A DNA stretch of 64,000 bases from positions 620,001 through 684,000 of the forward strand of contig NZ_JAAVUR010000001.1 of NCBI RefSeq assembly GCF_018449545.1, in the 5' to 3' direction. The position numbers were made by a program, and so were the translations under genes. Positions 1-9,399 of this stretch are shown piece by piece (within the stretch, counting starts at the first letter, position 1; each line of letters starts with the position of its first letter). The stretch is from Granulicella sp. dw_53. Lineage in GTDB: Bacteria; Acidobacteriota; Terriglobia; Terriglobales; Acidobacteriaceae. The notes under the pieces are model-generated. The model made no database searches. It worked only from the letters and a program-made list of their open reading frames with translations, and had not been told where the DNA came from.

Positions 1-1412
<1,412 letters not shown>

Positions 1413-1502
1413 CTTTTTTCTTTCTCGCTTACAAGTCTCGATGGCGTTTCAAAGGGCGCCCCGACTGCTGCGCCCTGAATGCACATGCTCTAAATTAGTG
1501 CT

Positions 1503-2642
1503 TCACTTCTTCCAATCTTCCATCATCTTGCGGAAGTCCTTGAAGAGATAGTGCGAATCGTGCGGTCCCGGGCTGGCCTCGGGGTGATATTGGACGCTGA
1601 ACATCGGGTCTGTCTTGTGCTTCAGGCCAGCCAACGTCTGATCGTTCAAATTGGTATGTGTCTGCTCCACATCGTCCGGCAGGGACGCGGGGTCGACGTT
1701 GTAGTTATGGTTTTGCGCTGTGATCTCTACTTTGCCTGTCTGGTGGTTCAGGATGGGATGATTCCCTCCGTGATGTCCGAACTTCAACTTGTACGTCTTG
1801 CCACCCAAGGCCAGTCCAAAGATCTGATGTCCCAGGCAGATACCGAAGATGGGCGCTTTGCCTTGTAGCTTCTGGACCGTCTCTACTGCATAGTCCAACG
1901 GCTCCGGATCACCAGGTCCGTTAGAGAAGAAGACTCCATCGGGACTCATCGCAAGTACATCTTCTGCGCTTGTCTTCGCTGGAACTACCGTCACACGGCA
2001 GTTCTCCCGCGTCAGCATCCGCAGGATATTCTCCTTGATGCCGAAGTCGTACGCGACAACGTGCATCTGTTCGCCGCTGCCGTCGATGGCTTGAGTGAGG
2101 AGCTTGTCGTCGGTCTGGTTCTTCGGCTCGGTCGAGCTCCACTCGTAGATCTTCTTGGTGCTCACTCCGCTGGCGAGGTCAGTTCCGTCCATCTTGGGGA
2201 TGGATCGCGCCTTCGCTACCAGCGCATCGACGTCGAGGTTCTCTCCGCTCGCGATCACGCCGCGCATCACGCCGTTGGCGCGCAGATGACGCACGACGGC
2301 TCGCGTGTCGATGCCGGAGATTACCGGAACTCCATTGCGTTCCAGGTATTCATCAGCGACTTCGGTGGAACGCCAGTTGGAGCTGATCGCAGAAAATTCG
2401 CGAGTCACCAAACCTTCGATGTAGGGCCGCGAGGCCTCCGCATCATGGGGAGTCGTGCCGTAGTTTCCGATGTGAGGGTTCGTCAGAACGACGATTTGAC
2501 CTGCGTAGGAGGGATCGGTAAAGATCTCCTGATATCCGGTCAGCGATGTATTGAAGACCACCTCGCCGGAACACTCCACCCCGGCGCCAAAGCTTGTACC
2601 ACGAAAGATGCGCCCGTCTTCAAGCGCCAGTATTGCCTGCAT
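1503..2642 (-). CDS. carA: Carbamoyl-phosphate synthase small (glutaminase) subunit
   Basis: Class I glutamine amidotransferase that hydrolyses glutamine and passes ammonia to CarB in the cytoplasm. At 379 residues it has the normal family length. The N-terminal CPSase domain carries the typical [20 protein letters not shown] segment. The glutaminase domain carries the nucleophile elbow GICLGHQ with Cys269, and [10 protein letters not shown] with His353 and Glu355. These three positions are the same numbers as the E. coli catalytic triad. The ATG has GGAGA five bases upstream. carB follows on the same strand after 90 bases, so the two are probably cotranscribed. Confidence 0.98.
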   Translation of the reverse strand: MQAILALEDGRIFRGTSFGAGVECSGEVVFNTSLTGYQEIFTDPSYAGQIVVLTNPHIGNYGTTPHDAEASRPYIEGLVTREFSAISSNWRSTEVADEYLERNGVPVISGIDTRAVVRHLRANGVMRGVIASGENLDVDALVAKARSIPKMDGTDLASGVSTKKIYEWSSTEPKNQTDDKLLTQAIDGSGEQMHVVAYDFGIKENILRMLTRENCRVTVVPAKTSAEDVLAMSPDGVFFSNGPGDPEPLDYAVETVQKLQGKAPIFGICLGHQIFGLALGGKTYKLKFGHHGGNHPILNHQTGKVEITAQNHNYNVDPASLPDDVEQTHTNLNDQTLAGLKHKTDPMFSVQYHPEASPGPHDSHYLFKDFRKMMEDWKK

Positions 2643-2741
2643 TGCCTCTCCGAGGAGTGGATTTTATCGATTCTATCAGTATTGGCGCTGGAAATCAGGC
2701 CATCTCGATAAATCGCGTAGGCAAGTACAGGCAAGTAGAAG

Positions 2742-2763
2742 ACCCGGCACAGTTCGGCCGGGT
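2742..2763 (-). terminator. Probable intrinsic terminator after the small His-rich gene
   Basis: A perfect 7-bp stem (ACCCGGC / GCCGGGT on the minus strand) encloses an 8-base loop and is followed by a T-containing CTTCT stretch. It lies 24 bases past the stop codon of the small His-rich gene and about 100 bases before the carA start, so it would separate the two transcription units. The T tract is short, hence moderate confidence. Confidence 0.55.
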
Positions 2764-2786
2764 CCCGGGTTGCTTTCCACCCAATC

Positions 2787-2909
2787 CTAGGGTCTGTGAT
2801 GACGATGATGTCTGTGGCGGTGGTGACGAGGCGCGGCATTTGCGGGTACGACCGAACCAGCCAGAACGACGAAAGCAAACAAACCGAGAATGATGCGGCG
2901 AATTTTCAT
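2787..2909 (-). CDS. Tiny secreted His/Arg-rich peptide (40 aa)
   Basis: This short ORF encodes 40 residues. It starts MKIRRIILGLFAFVVLAG, a classic Sec signal peptide with two arginines before a hydrophobic core. A probable signal-peptidase site at ANA-AP follows, and the mature peptide is only about 14 residues, ten or more of them His or Arg (APRHHRHRHH...). The ATG has an AGGGG ribosome site seven bases upstream, and a hairpin terminator lies just past the stop, so it looks like a complete one-gene unit. Very short secreted His-rich proteins occur in Acidobacteriota, but no function is established that I know of. Binding of metal ions or of acidic surface polymers is an inference from composition. 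The main doubt is size. Confidence 0.7.
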   Translation of the reverse strand: MKIRRIILGLFAFVVLAGSVVPANAAPRHHRHRHHRHHRP

Positions 2910-3055
2910 AATTGACCCCTGGATACAGACCGTTCGTGAGTTTGAGCGATTTGACCTGTCTGCAGCTTAGACCAGACCGCCCCTTTTCCTGAGTAAAAGT
3001 TTTCCTCAATTCCGGGGACGTGCCGTCCTTGGTTCTTATGACGCTTCCGGCGCAA

Positions 3056-3367
3056 CTATTCGATGTCTACCAGGAGATTATCTCCTTCTACTTTCAACGG
3101 AAAGACATCGACATGTTCGTGCACCGGATACTCCGCCTGTCCGGTCTTCATGTTGAAGGCCCAGGAGTGCCAGGGGCAGATTACTGCATCGCCTTCGATC
3201 CAGCCCTGTCCCAACGGTCCAAGGCGATGGGGACACCAGTTATCCAACGCAGAGAGTTCGCCGTTTACGTTCGCGAGGCATATCGCCACACCATCGACCT
3301 CGGCTTCCTGGACGTGCCCCACGGCCGGGGCCTCCGCCACGCTACACAACCGCACCCACTGCGCCAC
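3056..3367 (-). CDS. Rieske [2Fe-2S] ferredoxin, NirD-like
   Basis: Small soluble Rieske protein of 103 residues. Both cluster-binding motifs are complete: CPHRLG (Cys45, His47) and CPWHSW (Cys64, His67). It would carry one electron for an oxygenase or reductase partner, or act as a NirD-like subunit. No large nitrite reductase or ring-hydroxylating oxygenase subunit is adjacent, so the partner is unknown. The start is GTG, chosen because AGGAGGAG lies five bases upstream. The gene is divergent from the hydrolase-fold gene that follows. There is no signal peptide, so it is cytoplasmic. Confidence 0.93.
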   Translation of the reverse strand: MAQWVRLCSVAEAPAVGHVQEAEVDGVAICLANVNGELSALDNWCPHRLGPLGQGWIEGDAVICPWHSWAFNMKTGQAEYPVHEHVDVFPLKVEGDNLLVDIE

Positions 3368-3486
3368 AGCAACTCCTCCTGATACGTCTTTGGACCTTCT
3401 TCCATGGTAGCCCGTGACCGCTATCCCGCTTGACGGTCTGGCTCGTTTGGGGATCGCGAGGTGCTAAAGTTCTTGAAGACCATCAG

Positions 3487-4410
3487 ATGCCTCGCCGCAC
3501 CCAGCCTTCTACCTCAAGAACTTCCCCGCCCTCTGCCCGCCGCCCGGCTACGGTGGACGTCGATCCGCGCTGGATCCTGAAGGCGGTTGCCGCCGTGATC
3601 CTCGCCGCGCTCGTCTGCGGCTATCTGACGCTTTGCCTGCTCTTCTATGTGGGCCAGTGGCAGATCGTTCTGCATCCGGCGCGGACCGCTGCCGCACACC
3701 CTCCGATCGCCGATGGCTCCGTGGAGTTCGTCCGCTTCGCTCCTGATGACTCTGCTGTGCCGCAGCTTAGCGGCTGGTGGATTCCTGCCGCACCGGGTGG
3801 CCGCTACTCCGACGCGACGCTGCTTTATCTGCCCAGCGGCAACGGATCGCTTGCGGATGCGTCTGCTTCGCTGGCTGTGTTGCATGGCCTGGGCGTCAAC
3901 ATCTTCGCCGTGGACTACCGCGGTTATGGACAGAGTTCGACAACCCATCCGAGTCAGAGCAATATGACCGCCGATGCGGAGGATGCGTGGCGCTATCTTC
4001 ACACCAGCCGTAGGCTTCCGGAGCAGCAGATCGTTCCCTATGGAGTCGGGGTCGGCGCGTCGCTTGCGGCTCATCTGGCGGTTGCGCATCCGCAGACACC
4101 TGCGCTGATCCTTGAGTCTCCTTATACGGATCTGCTTGACGTTCTGCTGCTCGATCCGCGCACGAGCCTTCTGCCGGCTCGACTCCTCTTTCATGAGAGA
4201 TTTCCGCTTGCTGAACCTCTTGGGAGTTTGCGTACGCCGAAGCTGCTGCTCTCCGGCAATAAGGCTTCTCCTGCGTTCAAGACTGCCGCGGATCCCAAGA
4301 TCGCCGTCGAGTTCAATGCCAATGCTGGTCAGCTTTCCAGCCAACCGGAGTTTCTGCCGTTGCTCACGCGGTTTCTCGATCAATCTGTGCCTCGAGCTTC
4401 TGTGCGGTGA
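3487..4410 (+). CDS. Membrane-anchored alpha/beta-hydrolase-fold protein lacking catalytic residues
   Basis: The protein of 307 residues has an N-terminal membrane anchor (about residues 27-50) and then an alpha/beta-hydrolase fold of the YfhR/FrsA-like type. The fold is recognised from FAVDYRGYGQSS, ADAEDAWRYL and PALILESPYTDL. The nucleophile elbow, normally Y-G-x-S-x-G-G, reads YGVGVGAS, so the catalytic serine position is glycine. The normal HGNAG oxyanion segment reads PSGNGS. The C-terminal part (LLLSGNKASPAFKTAADP...) lacks the expected acidic residue and histidine. It is therefore probably a non-catalytic binding or scaffold protein. I chose the ATG at 3487 over a TTG at 3430 because the family normally begins shortly before the anchor. 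A DoxX gene follows 55 bases downstream on the same strand. Confidence 0.88.
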   Translation: MPRRTQPSTSRTSPPSARRPATVDVDPRWILKAVAAVILAALVCGYLTLCLLFYVGQWQIVLHPARTAAAHPPIADGSVEFVRFAPDDSAVPQLSGWWIPAAPGGRYSDATLLYLPSGNGSLADASASLAVLHGLGVNIFAVDYRGYGQSSTTHPSQSNMTADAEDAWRYLHTSRRLPEQQIVPYGVGVGASLAAHLAVAHPQTPALILESPYTDLLDVLLLDPRTSLLPARLLFHERFPLAEPLGSLRTPKLLLSGNKASPAFKTAADPKIAVEFNANAGQLSSQPEFLPLLTRFLDQSVPRASVR

Positions 4411-4465
4411 ACTTTGCCGGCTGTTCTTTCCAATTTAATTTCATCCGAGATCCAAGGAGATCGCT

Positions 4466-4864
4466 ATGACTAAGTGGCTCAATGGCCTGCAACCCTTCGG
4501 GGCACTCCTCATGAGGCTCGTTCTGGGACTTTCGATGGCCGTTCATGGCTACGAGAGGGTCGTTCCGCATGGGGCGCTGAACCATTACGTGCACTACGTG
4601 GTCACGCTCGGCGTTCCCTACTGGCTGGGATACGTCTCGGCCTTCACGCAGTTCGTCGGCGGCATTCTGCTGGTCGTCGGTCTGCTTACGAGGCTGGCCG
4701 CTGGGCTGGTCGCCGTCAATATGCTGGCTGCCTTTGCGCTTGTGGGCATCCATCAGGGCTTTGGGATCTATAACTACATCCTAGCGCTGGCGGCTCTGGC
4801 CATCATGCTGTTGTTCTATGGCCCTGGGTCGCTCGCCCTAGACCGCAATATTGGCTTCAACTAG
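4466..4864 (+). CDS. DoxX family membrane protein
   Basis: The protein has 132 residues and about four transmembrane helices. It has the DoxX-family pattern: LLMRLVLGLSMAVHGYERV near the start, FTQFVGGILLVVGLLTRLAA in the middle, and a hydrophobic C-terminal helix. Members are integral membrane proteins linked in some species to thiosulfate:quinone oxidoreductase or to thiol and oxidative-stress control. The substrate here cannot be read from the sequence. The start is supported by AAGGAG seven bases before the ATG. It may be cotranscribed with the hydrolase-fold gene upstream. Confidence 0.9.
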   Translation: MTKWLNGLQPFGALLMRLVLGLSMAVHGYERVVPHGALNHYVHYVVTLGVPYWLGYVSAFTQFVGGILLVVGLLTRLAAGLVAVNMLAAFALVGIHQGFGIYNYILALAALAIMLLFYGPGSLALDRNIGFN

Positions 4865-5479
4865 GGTTCCCGATCCGCTGCCCCTTCCCCCATCTCTGGG
4901 CGGAAGCGGCTTGGAATGAGTCACTTAGGAAGATAAGGCTCTCCTAAATTACAGATTCCAGACGGTTTGTGTCCAAATACGAGAGCCAGTTCGACTTACG
5001 GCTGTTTCAAGTTCTGGGGCTTTGATCATGAGAGAAGGGCTTTGTCGGTTGCGGTTTGGCTCTTTCTTTTTGATCTCTACTTCTATTCTAGTGAATTGGC
5101 TTAACTAAAGTGCCACTCGTATCTGGTTGCTCTCGCTTGGGTTAGGTAGTTTTGGGGCTTGACAGCCATTTTGTTGGAGATTTTGAGGATAAATGCTGTA
5201 AGAGTTTGAATTTACGTTGTTTATTAGCGACTTAAGGAAGTGAAGGCCCCCGGTGCTCTGGGGGCCTTACATTAGGGAGGGGAGGGGTCGTGCAGATAAG
5301 GGAAGCCGGAACCGCGGGAACTGAAAGCCCGGCGTTTGGTTACTACAATCAATAAGACGCGGGACCAAGAAAAAAGTTGTCTATTGTTTTCCTAAAATCC
5401 TTCAAAACGTATTTTTCTACGATAAGTGGGATACTTACAAAGTTTGCGTAATACGAAATACGACGTCAAGCCCATGATT
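4865..5479. other. Intergenic region of 615 bases, no gene seen
   Basis: This stretch lies between the ends of DoxX (+) and the DUF1501 gene (-). I see no convincing ORF or RNA gene. Its base composition is more AT-rich and T-rich on the + strand than its neighbours. It contains a TTGACA hexamer at 5159-5164, with no good -10 at normal spacing, and one strong hairpin at 5243-5268. A small RNA ending at that hairpin is possible but unsupported. Confidence 0.6.
5243..5268. terminator. Strong GC-rich hairpin between convergent genes
   Basis: A perfect 9-bp inverted repeat AAGGCCCCC / GGGGGCCTT with an 8-base loop. There are A/T bases on both arms but no long T run. It sits between two convergent genes and could stop transcription from either side. 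Confidence 0.5.
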
Positions 5480-6802
5480 CTAAACAAAATTGAGGAATGT
5501 ATTGGGTCGGATTTGGGCGTTGGGAAAGATTACTTCCAGATTTTTAGAGCCCAAAGTTTTGTAGGCAGCTTCGCCTAAGACCCGCCGAAAGTCGGTTGTG
5601 ACGGTGAGGTCGCGGCCCTCATTCAGTTGCTCGTTGGCCAATCCGGGCCACTTGCCGTAGACCTTTCCTCCCTTGACCGAACCTCCGAGGACGAACATGA
5701 CGTTTGCATGGCCGTGGTCGGTTCCGCCGGTTCCGTTCTGGCGGGCCGTCCGGCCGAACTCGGACATGGTCACCAAGGTTAGATTTTCGGCGTCTGAGCC
5801 CATGTCCTTCCAGAAGGCGGCGATGGTGTCGGAGAACTCCTTGAGGCGGTTGGCCAGTTGGCCGTTTACGTTTCCCTGGTTCTGGTGGGTGTCCCAGCCG
5901 CCGATATCGGAGAAGGCAGCCTCCACCCCGAGGTTTGCCTTCATGAGTTGCGCTACCTGCTTCAGGCTGTTTCCGAAGGGGGTGGTTGGGTAGACGACCC
6001 CAGGGGCGGGCTGGTAGTGGGCGGGGTCGGCGGCCTTCAGCATCTTTACCGCCTCGAAGGTCTCCTGTCCGGTTCCGTGGAGGACGGCGTCGGTGCTCTG
6101 GTCGTACATGGCCTGGAAGGCGTTGCTGATGGGCGAGGTCTGGGGACCTTTGCCGCCGATGGAGAAGTCGGCCAGATTATTGACGGCGATTGCGGGCAGT
6201 CTGCCCTGGAGGGTTCGGGGAACCTGGGTTCCGAGGGCCACGGCACGAAAGGCCGATGATTTGCCAGAGGTGGTCGGCTCTGCCTGAAGGGCGCGGTTCA
6301 ACCAGCCGTCCTGGGTGGCCTTGAGGCCGGGGGTGCCGCTCTCCATGTAGTCCTGGGCGTCGAAGTGCGAGCGGGTGGTGTCGGGGGAGCCTGCGGCGTG
6401 AACGATGGCGAGGTGTCCCTGCTCGTAGAGCGGCTTGAACGAGGCCATGGCGGGGTGCAAGCCGAAGAAGCCGTCCAGATCCAGGACGTCTTTCTGCTGG
6501 ATCGCGATGGAAGGGCGCATCGCGTAGTAGTTCTTCTCCTGGTAAGGGACGACGATGTTCAATCCGTCCGCCGCGCCGCGCTGGAAGAGAACCACAAGCT
6601 TCTTCTTGCTGGCTGCCGCGGTGGTGACCTCCGCCATGACGCTGCGTTCGAGGAAGGCGGGGATCACGGAAGTGCCGATCAGGGCCAAGGCTCCGCCTTT
6701 CATGAAGCCGCGCCGGGTGATGCCGCGGCGGGGCAGGTCGCGCCCTTGCATATCGCAGCCCCAGGTACTCCGGTCGATCAACTCTTCCCTGTTCATGGAC
6801 AT
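5480..6802 (-). CDS. DUF1501 family Tat-exported protein
   Basis: Secreted protein of 440 residues. The N-terminus has a twin-arginine signal (LPRRGITRRGFMKGGAL, then a hydrophobic stretch ending near residue 55), so it is exported folded by Tat. The body has DUF1501 features: VVLFQRGAADGLNIVVPY, SRSHFDAQDYMESGTPG, FSDIGGWDTHQNQGN, and TMSEFGRTARQNGTGGTDHGHANVMFV. The last two carry the Asp/His residues that recall the sulfatase/alkaline-phosphatase superfamily metal site. The reaction is unknown. AAGGAG lies six bases before the ATG. A DUF1800 gene lies upstream on the same strand, and the two families commonly occur as a pair. They may act together on a secreted or surface polymer, which is an inference. 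Confidence 0.93.
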   Translation of the reverse strand: MSMNREELIDRSTWGCDMQGRDLPRRGITRRGFMKGGALALIGTSVIPAFLERSVMAEVTTAAASKKKLVVLFQRGAADGLNIVVPYQEKNYYAMRPSIAIQQKDVLDLDGFFGLHPAMASFKPLYEQGHLAIVHAAGSPDTTRSHFDAQDYMESGTPGLKATQDGWLNRALQAEPTTSGKSSAFRAVALGTQVPRTLQGRLPAIAVNNLADFSIGGKGPQTSPISNAFQAMYDQSTDAVLHGTGQETFEAVKMLKAADPAHYQPAPGVVYPTTPFGNSLKQVAQLMKANLGVEAAFSDIGGWDTHQNQGNVNGQLANRLKEFSDTIAAFWKDMGSDAENLTLVTMSEFGRTARQNGTGGTDHGHANVMFVLGGSVKGGKVYGKWPGLANEQLNEGRDLTVTTDFRRVLGEAAYKTLGSKNLEVIFPNAQIRPNTFLNFV

Positions 6803-6986
6803 TCCGATCTCCTTAAAGAGCTATTCCCAGCGTGCGCCGAAACATTACGGCGTCCTGCTTGATGCAATAACCTTATCTTGATTATTCGAACTTGATTAAT
6901 CTGGCCCAGCCTGTATTAACCCAGTTCAGGGTGTAAGTTTCGCGTCTTCTTTGCTGGTTTGCTGCGCCAGGGTAGCTTGCGGCGAC

Positions 6987-9287
6987 TTAGCGCCGCTGAA
7001 ACTCTGGCGAACCGAGCAGTAGTCCGGCCATGATGGCGGACTGGCGGTCTATATGGCCTAGATGGTCTGAGGGTGCAGCTTCGGGCGCGTCCTGCTGGGT
7101 TGCCATCGAAGGGTCTGGCGGGGAGTTTGCGAGCATCTGCGGATCAACGGGCTTGAGGGGGAAGTCTCTCGCGGCTTGTAGCTGGGTTGCAGTGTCTTTG
7201 AACTGGCGTAGCACCGTCTCGCGGGTTCGCTCGCTGACGGGCTGTCCGATTAACAGTTGCTCGAGCTTCTTCTCTCTTATGGCCGCCGAAGCATCGGCGT
7301 CCGGGGTGTTGAACGCGACGGACTTTCTTAGGGATTCGTTGGGAGCACCGAGGTATTGCGGCCAGTCTGTACGGGTCCCGGGCAGGCGGTTGCCGCAGAG
7401 TAGCAGCGTGAAGTTCATGCGGTTCACCAGTGCGCTGCTGCTGACCCAAGGCTCGGCCAGCCAGCTGTATCCATTGGGCGTCTGCATTCCGTAGAGCGGC
7501 ATACCCAGGCGGTCCAACGACCGGACCAAAGGGAGTGCGTTCCCGACGTCCGCATTGCTGGCGCGAACGGCGGAGGCGACGAACTCCAGCGGGGTCTTGA
7601 CCTTGTCGCGATATACGTCCGGGGCCCAGAACTCCGGCGATTGGAACATGGTGCGCAGGACCGTCTTGATGTCTCCGTGGCTGGCCTCGAAGGCCTTTGC
7701 CATGCGGTCGACGAGCGTCTGTGGAGGGGTGTCGCTTACGAATCGGATCGCGAGTTTGTTGGAGATGAACTGTGCCGTGGCCGGGCTGATGGCGAGCCGG
7801 TGCAGCACCTCGAGTCCTTCCCTTTCGCCGCTCTCGGGGATGACTGCACCGAGAACCTGCTTGGAGCCGGGCTCGTGGCGGCGGAGCTCGAAGCGGTACT
7901 CGCCGCCGCGAAGAGGCCGGTCGATGGTCCAGCCGGAGAGGATCTTTGCTACCTGGGTGACGTCCTGCTGGGTGTATCCGTGTCCGCATGCCGGGCTGAG
8001 GGCGGTTGCGGGATGATCTTCGCTGACCTCGCACTGCACGCCCAGGGTGTGGAGCTCCATCAGCTCGCGGGCGTAGTTTTCATTCAGGCCGCGATCTTTC
8101 AGCGCTTGTTTTACCTGGGTGTTTCTCGCCAGGAAGGCAAAGCGCTGGCCGTTCTTCGCTGCTGCTGAAGACGGTCCGATGCTTTGCCAGTTATCGAGGT
8201 ACATCAGCATGGCGGGGCTCTTGGCCGTCGCCACGAGCAGATCTTCAAAGTTGCCCAACGCGTTTGGCCGGATTACATCGCGCTCGTAGGAGGGCAGGAA
8301 GTACGGCTCGTTCTGGTTCTTCTTGAGGTAGACGTTGAAGTGGTTGAGCCAGAAGTCGGTCATGACTGCTTCGAGCTGGCGGTCGCTGTAGATGGCGCGC
8401 AGGAGGCGAGACTCCGAGAGCTCCGCGCCGATCAATCGGGGCGAGCCCTGGAGCGATCCAAGGGTTTCCTTTTGTGTGGGGTCCAGACCCTGGACCAAGG
8501 TGGCCAGTTCCTTGCGGCTGAGGCTGTTGTGGAAGTTGATGAGCTCCTGGGGCTGCATTGCGAGGATGCGATTCACTCGCTGATCGGGCGGGAGATTGAG
8601 GATCCTTGCGGTGTCGGACTCTGGGTAGAACTGGTCGCGGTGGGTCGCCGTTGCGGCTGTGGCTGGGTCGCCGTTGTCTGCTTTTTGCTTGTCTTCCTGA
8701 TCTTCGGACGCCATCTTTGCGGCTTCCATCGACATGGGATCGGCGCTCTGCGTCCTCTTTGGGGTGGCCACGCTGTCCGGGGTTTGCGATGCTGCGGTCG
8801 CTGCCTTCTTTGCCTGGGCAACCTTGTAGAAGGCGATCTGATCGGCGTAGATGGCGTGCTTCACGGGATCGCTTGGAAGAGGAGCGTTCGTGCGGATCAT
8901 CTGGCGCAGGAGTTGCGGGCTGGGGTAGCGGTCCATCAGATCCGCCTGCTGCATCCGCATCGCGGGGAACTGGTCCAGACGGCGGTCGAGCGCGGAGTCG
9001 TCGATGGAGGCAGGATTTAACTGGCGCTCGAACCACTTCTCCAGGCCCATGGTCTGGGCGGCCTCGAGCTCGCCCGGGCGCGGCCCGAAGGTGAGGCGGT
9101 TGAGGGCGTGCAAGACTCTCTGTTCGCCTTGAATCTGTGGGGTTGCGATGGGTGCTTTGGGGCTGTTCTTCGCGGCGATTCCGGCGGCTAGAAGTGGCTG
9201 TTCCACTAGCAAGATACAGAGCAGTCCGGCTGCACCTGTGCGGATCGGAGCTTTCCAAGTTGCGGCAAAGGACTTGCGAGGCTTCAT
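6987..9287 (-). CDS. DUF1800 family secreted protein, partner of DUF1501
   Basis: Secreted protein of 766 residues with an N-terminal signal (residues about 15-35). DUF1800 features are RVLHALNRLTFGPRPGELE, ERQLNPASIDDSALDRRLDQ, FWLNHFNVYLKK, LNENYARELMELHTLGV, YTQQDVTQVAKILSGWT, and MFQSPEFWAPDVYRDKVKTP. A low-complexity Ala/Gln/Lys-rich insert at about residues 150-220 is not part of the usual core. The family has no established activity. The start is set by AAGGAG six bases before the ATG. The DUF1501 gene begins 184 bases downstream on the same strand, a typical two-gene arrangement. Confidence 0.93.
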   Translation of the reverse strand: MKPRKSFAATWKAPIRTGAAGLLCILLVEQPLLAAGIAAKNSPKAPIATPQIQGEQRVLHALNRLTFGPRPGELEAAQTMGLEKWFERQLNPASIDDSALDRRLDQFPAMRMQQADLMDRYPSPQLLRQMIRTNAPLPSDPVKHAIYADQIAFYKVAQAKKAATAASQTPDSVATPKRTQSADPMSMEAAKMASEDQEDKQKADNGDPATAATATHRDQFYPESDTARILNLPPDQRVNRILAMQPQELINFHNSLSRKELATLVQGLDPTQKETLGSLQGSPRLIGAELSESRLLRAIYSDRQLEAVMTDFWLNHFNVYLKKNQNEPYFLPSYERDVIRPNALGNFEDLLVATAKSPAMLMYLDNWQSIGPSSAAAKNGQRFAFLARNTQVKQALKDRGLNENYARELMELHTLGVQCEVSEDHPATALSPACGHGYTQQDVTQVAKILSGWTIDRPLRGGEYRFELRRHEPGSKQVLGAVIPESGEREGLEVLHRLAISPATAQFISNKLAIRFVSDTPPQTLVDRMAKAFEASHGDIKTVLRTMFQSPEFWAPDVYRDKVKTPLEFVASAVRASNADVGNALPLVRSLDRLGMPLYGMQTPNGYSWLAEPWVSSSALVNRMNFTLLLCGNRLPGTRTDWPQYLGAPNESLRKSVAFNTPDADASAAIREKKLEQLLIGQPVSERTRETVLRQFKDTATQLQAARDFPLKPVDPQMLANSPPDPSMATQQDAPEAAPSDHLGHIDRQSAIMAGLLLGSPEFQRR

Positions 9288-9399
9288 GGTCCACTCCTTT
9301 GTCCAACGCAGGGGATGGTCTGCGTCAGGACTTCAACACACACTAGAGGGAACCCCGGCTCGATGCTTCAGTTGCGCCGATGCCGTTCTTTGAGGAGCG

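Noticed and set aside
4001..4100. Possible shift of the missing catalytic serine to the Ser in GAS of the hydrolase-fold protein
   Set aside because: That serine is two residues past the elbow position and would sit in the following helix; the small-x-Nu-x-small spacing is not met.
5159..5195. TTGACA as a promoter for a small RNA ending at the 5243-5268 hairpin
   Set aside because: No -10 box at 16-18 bases; the nearest candidates are more than 20 bases away.
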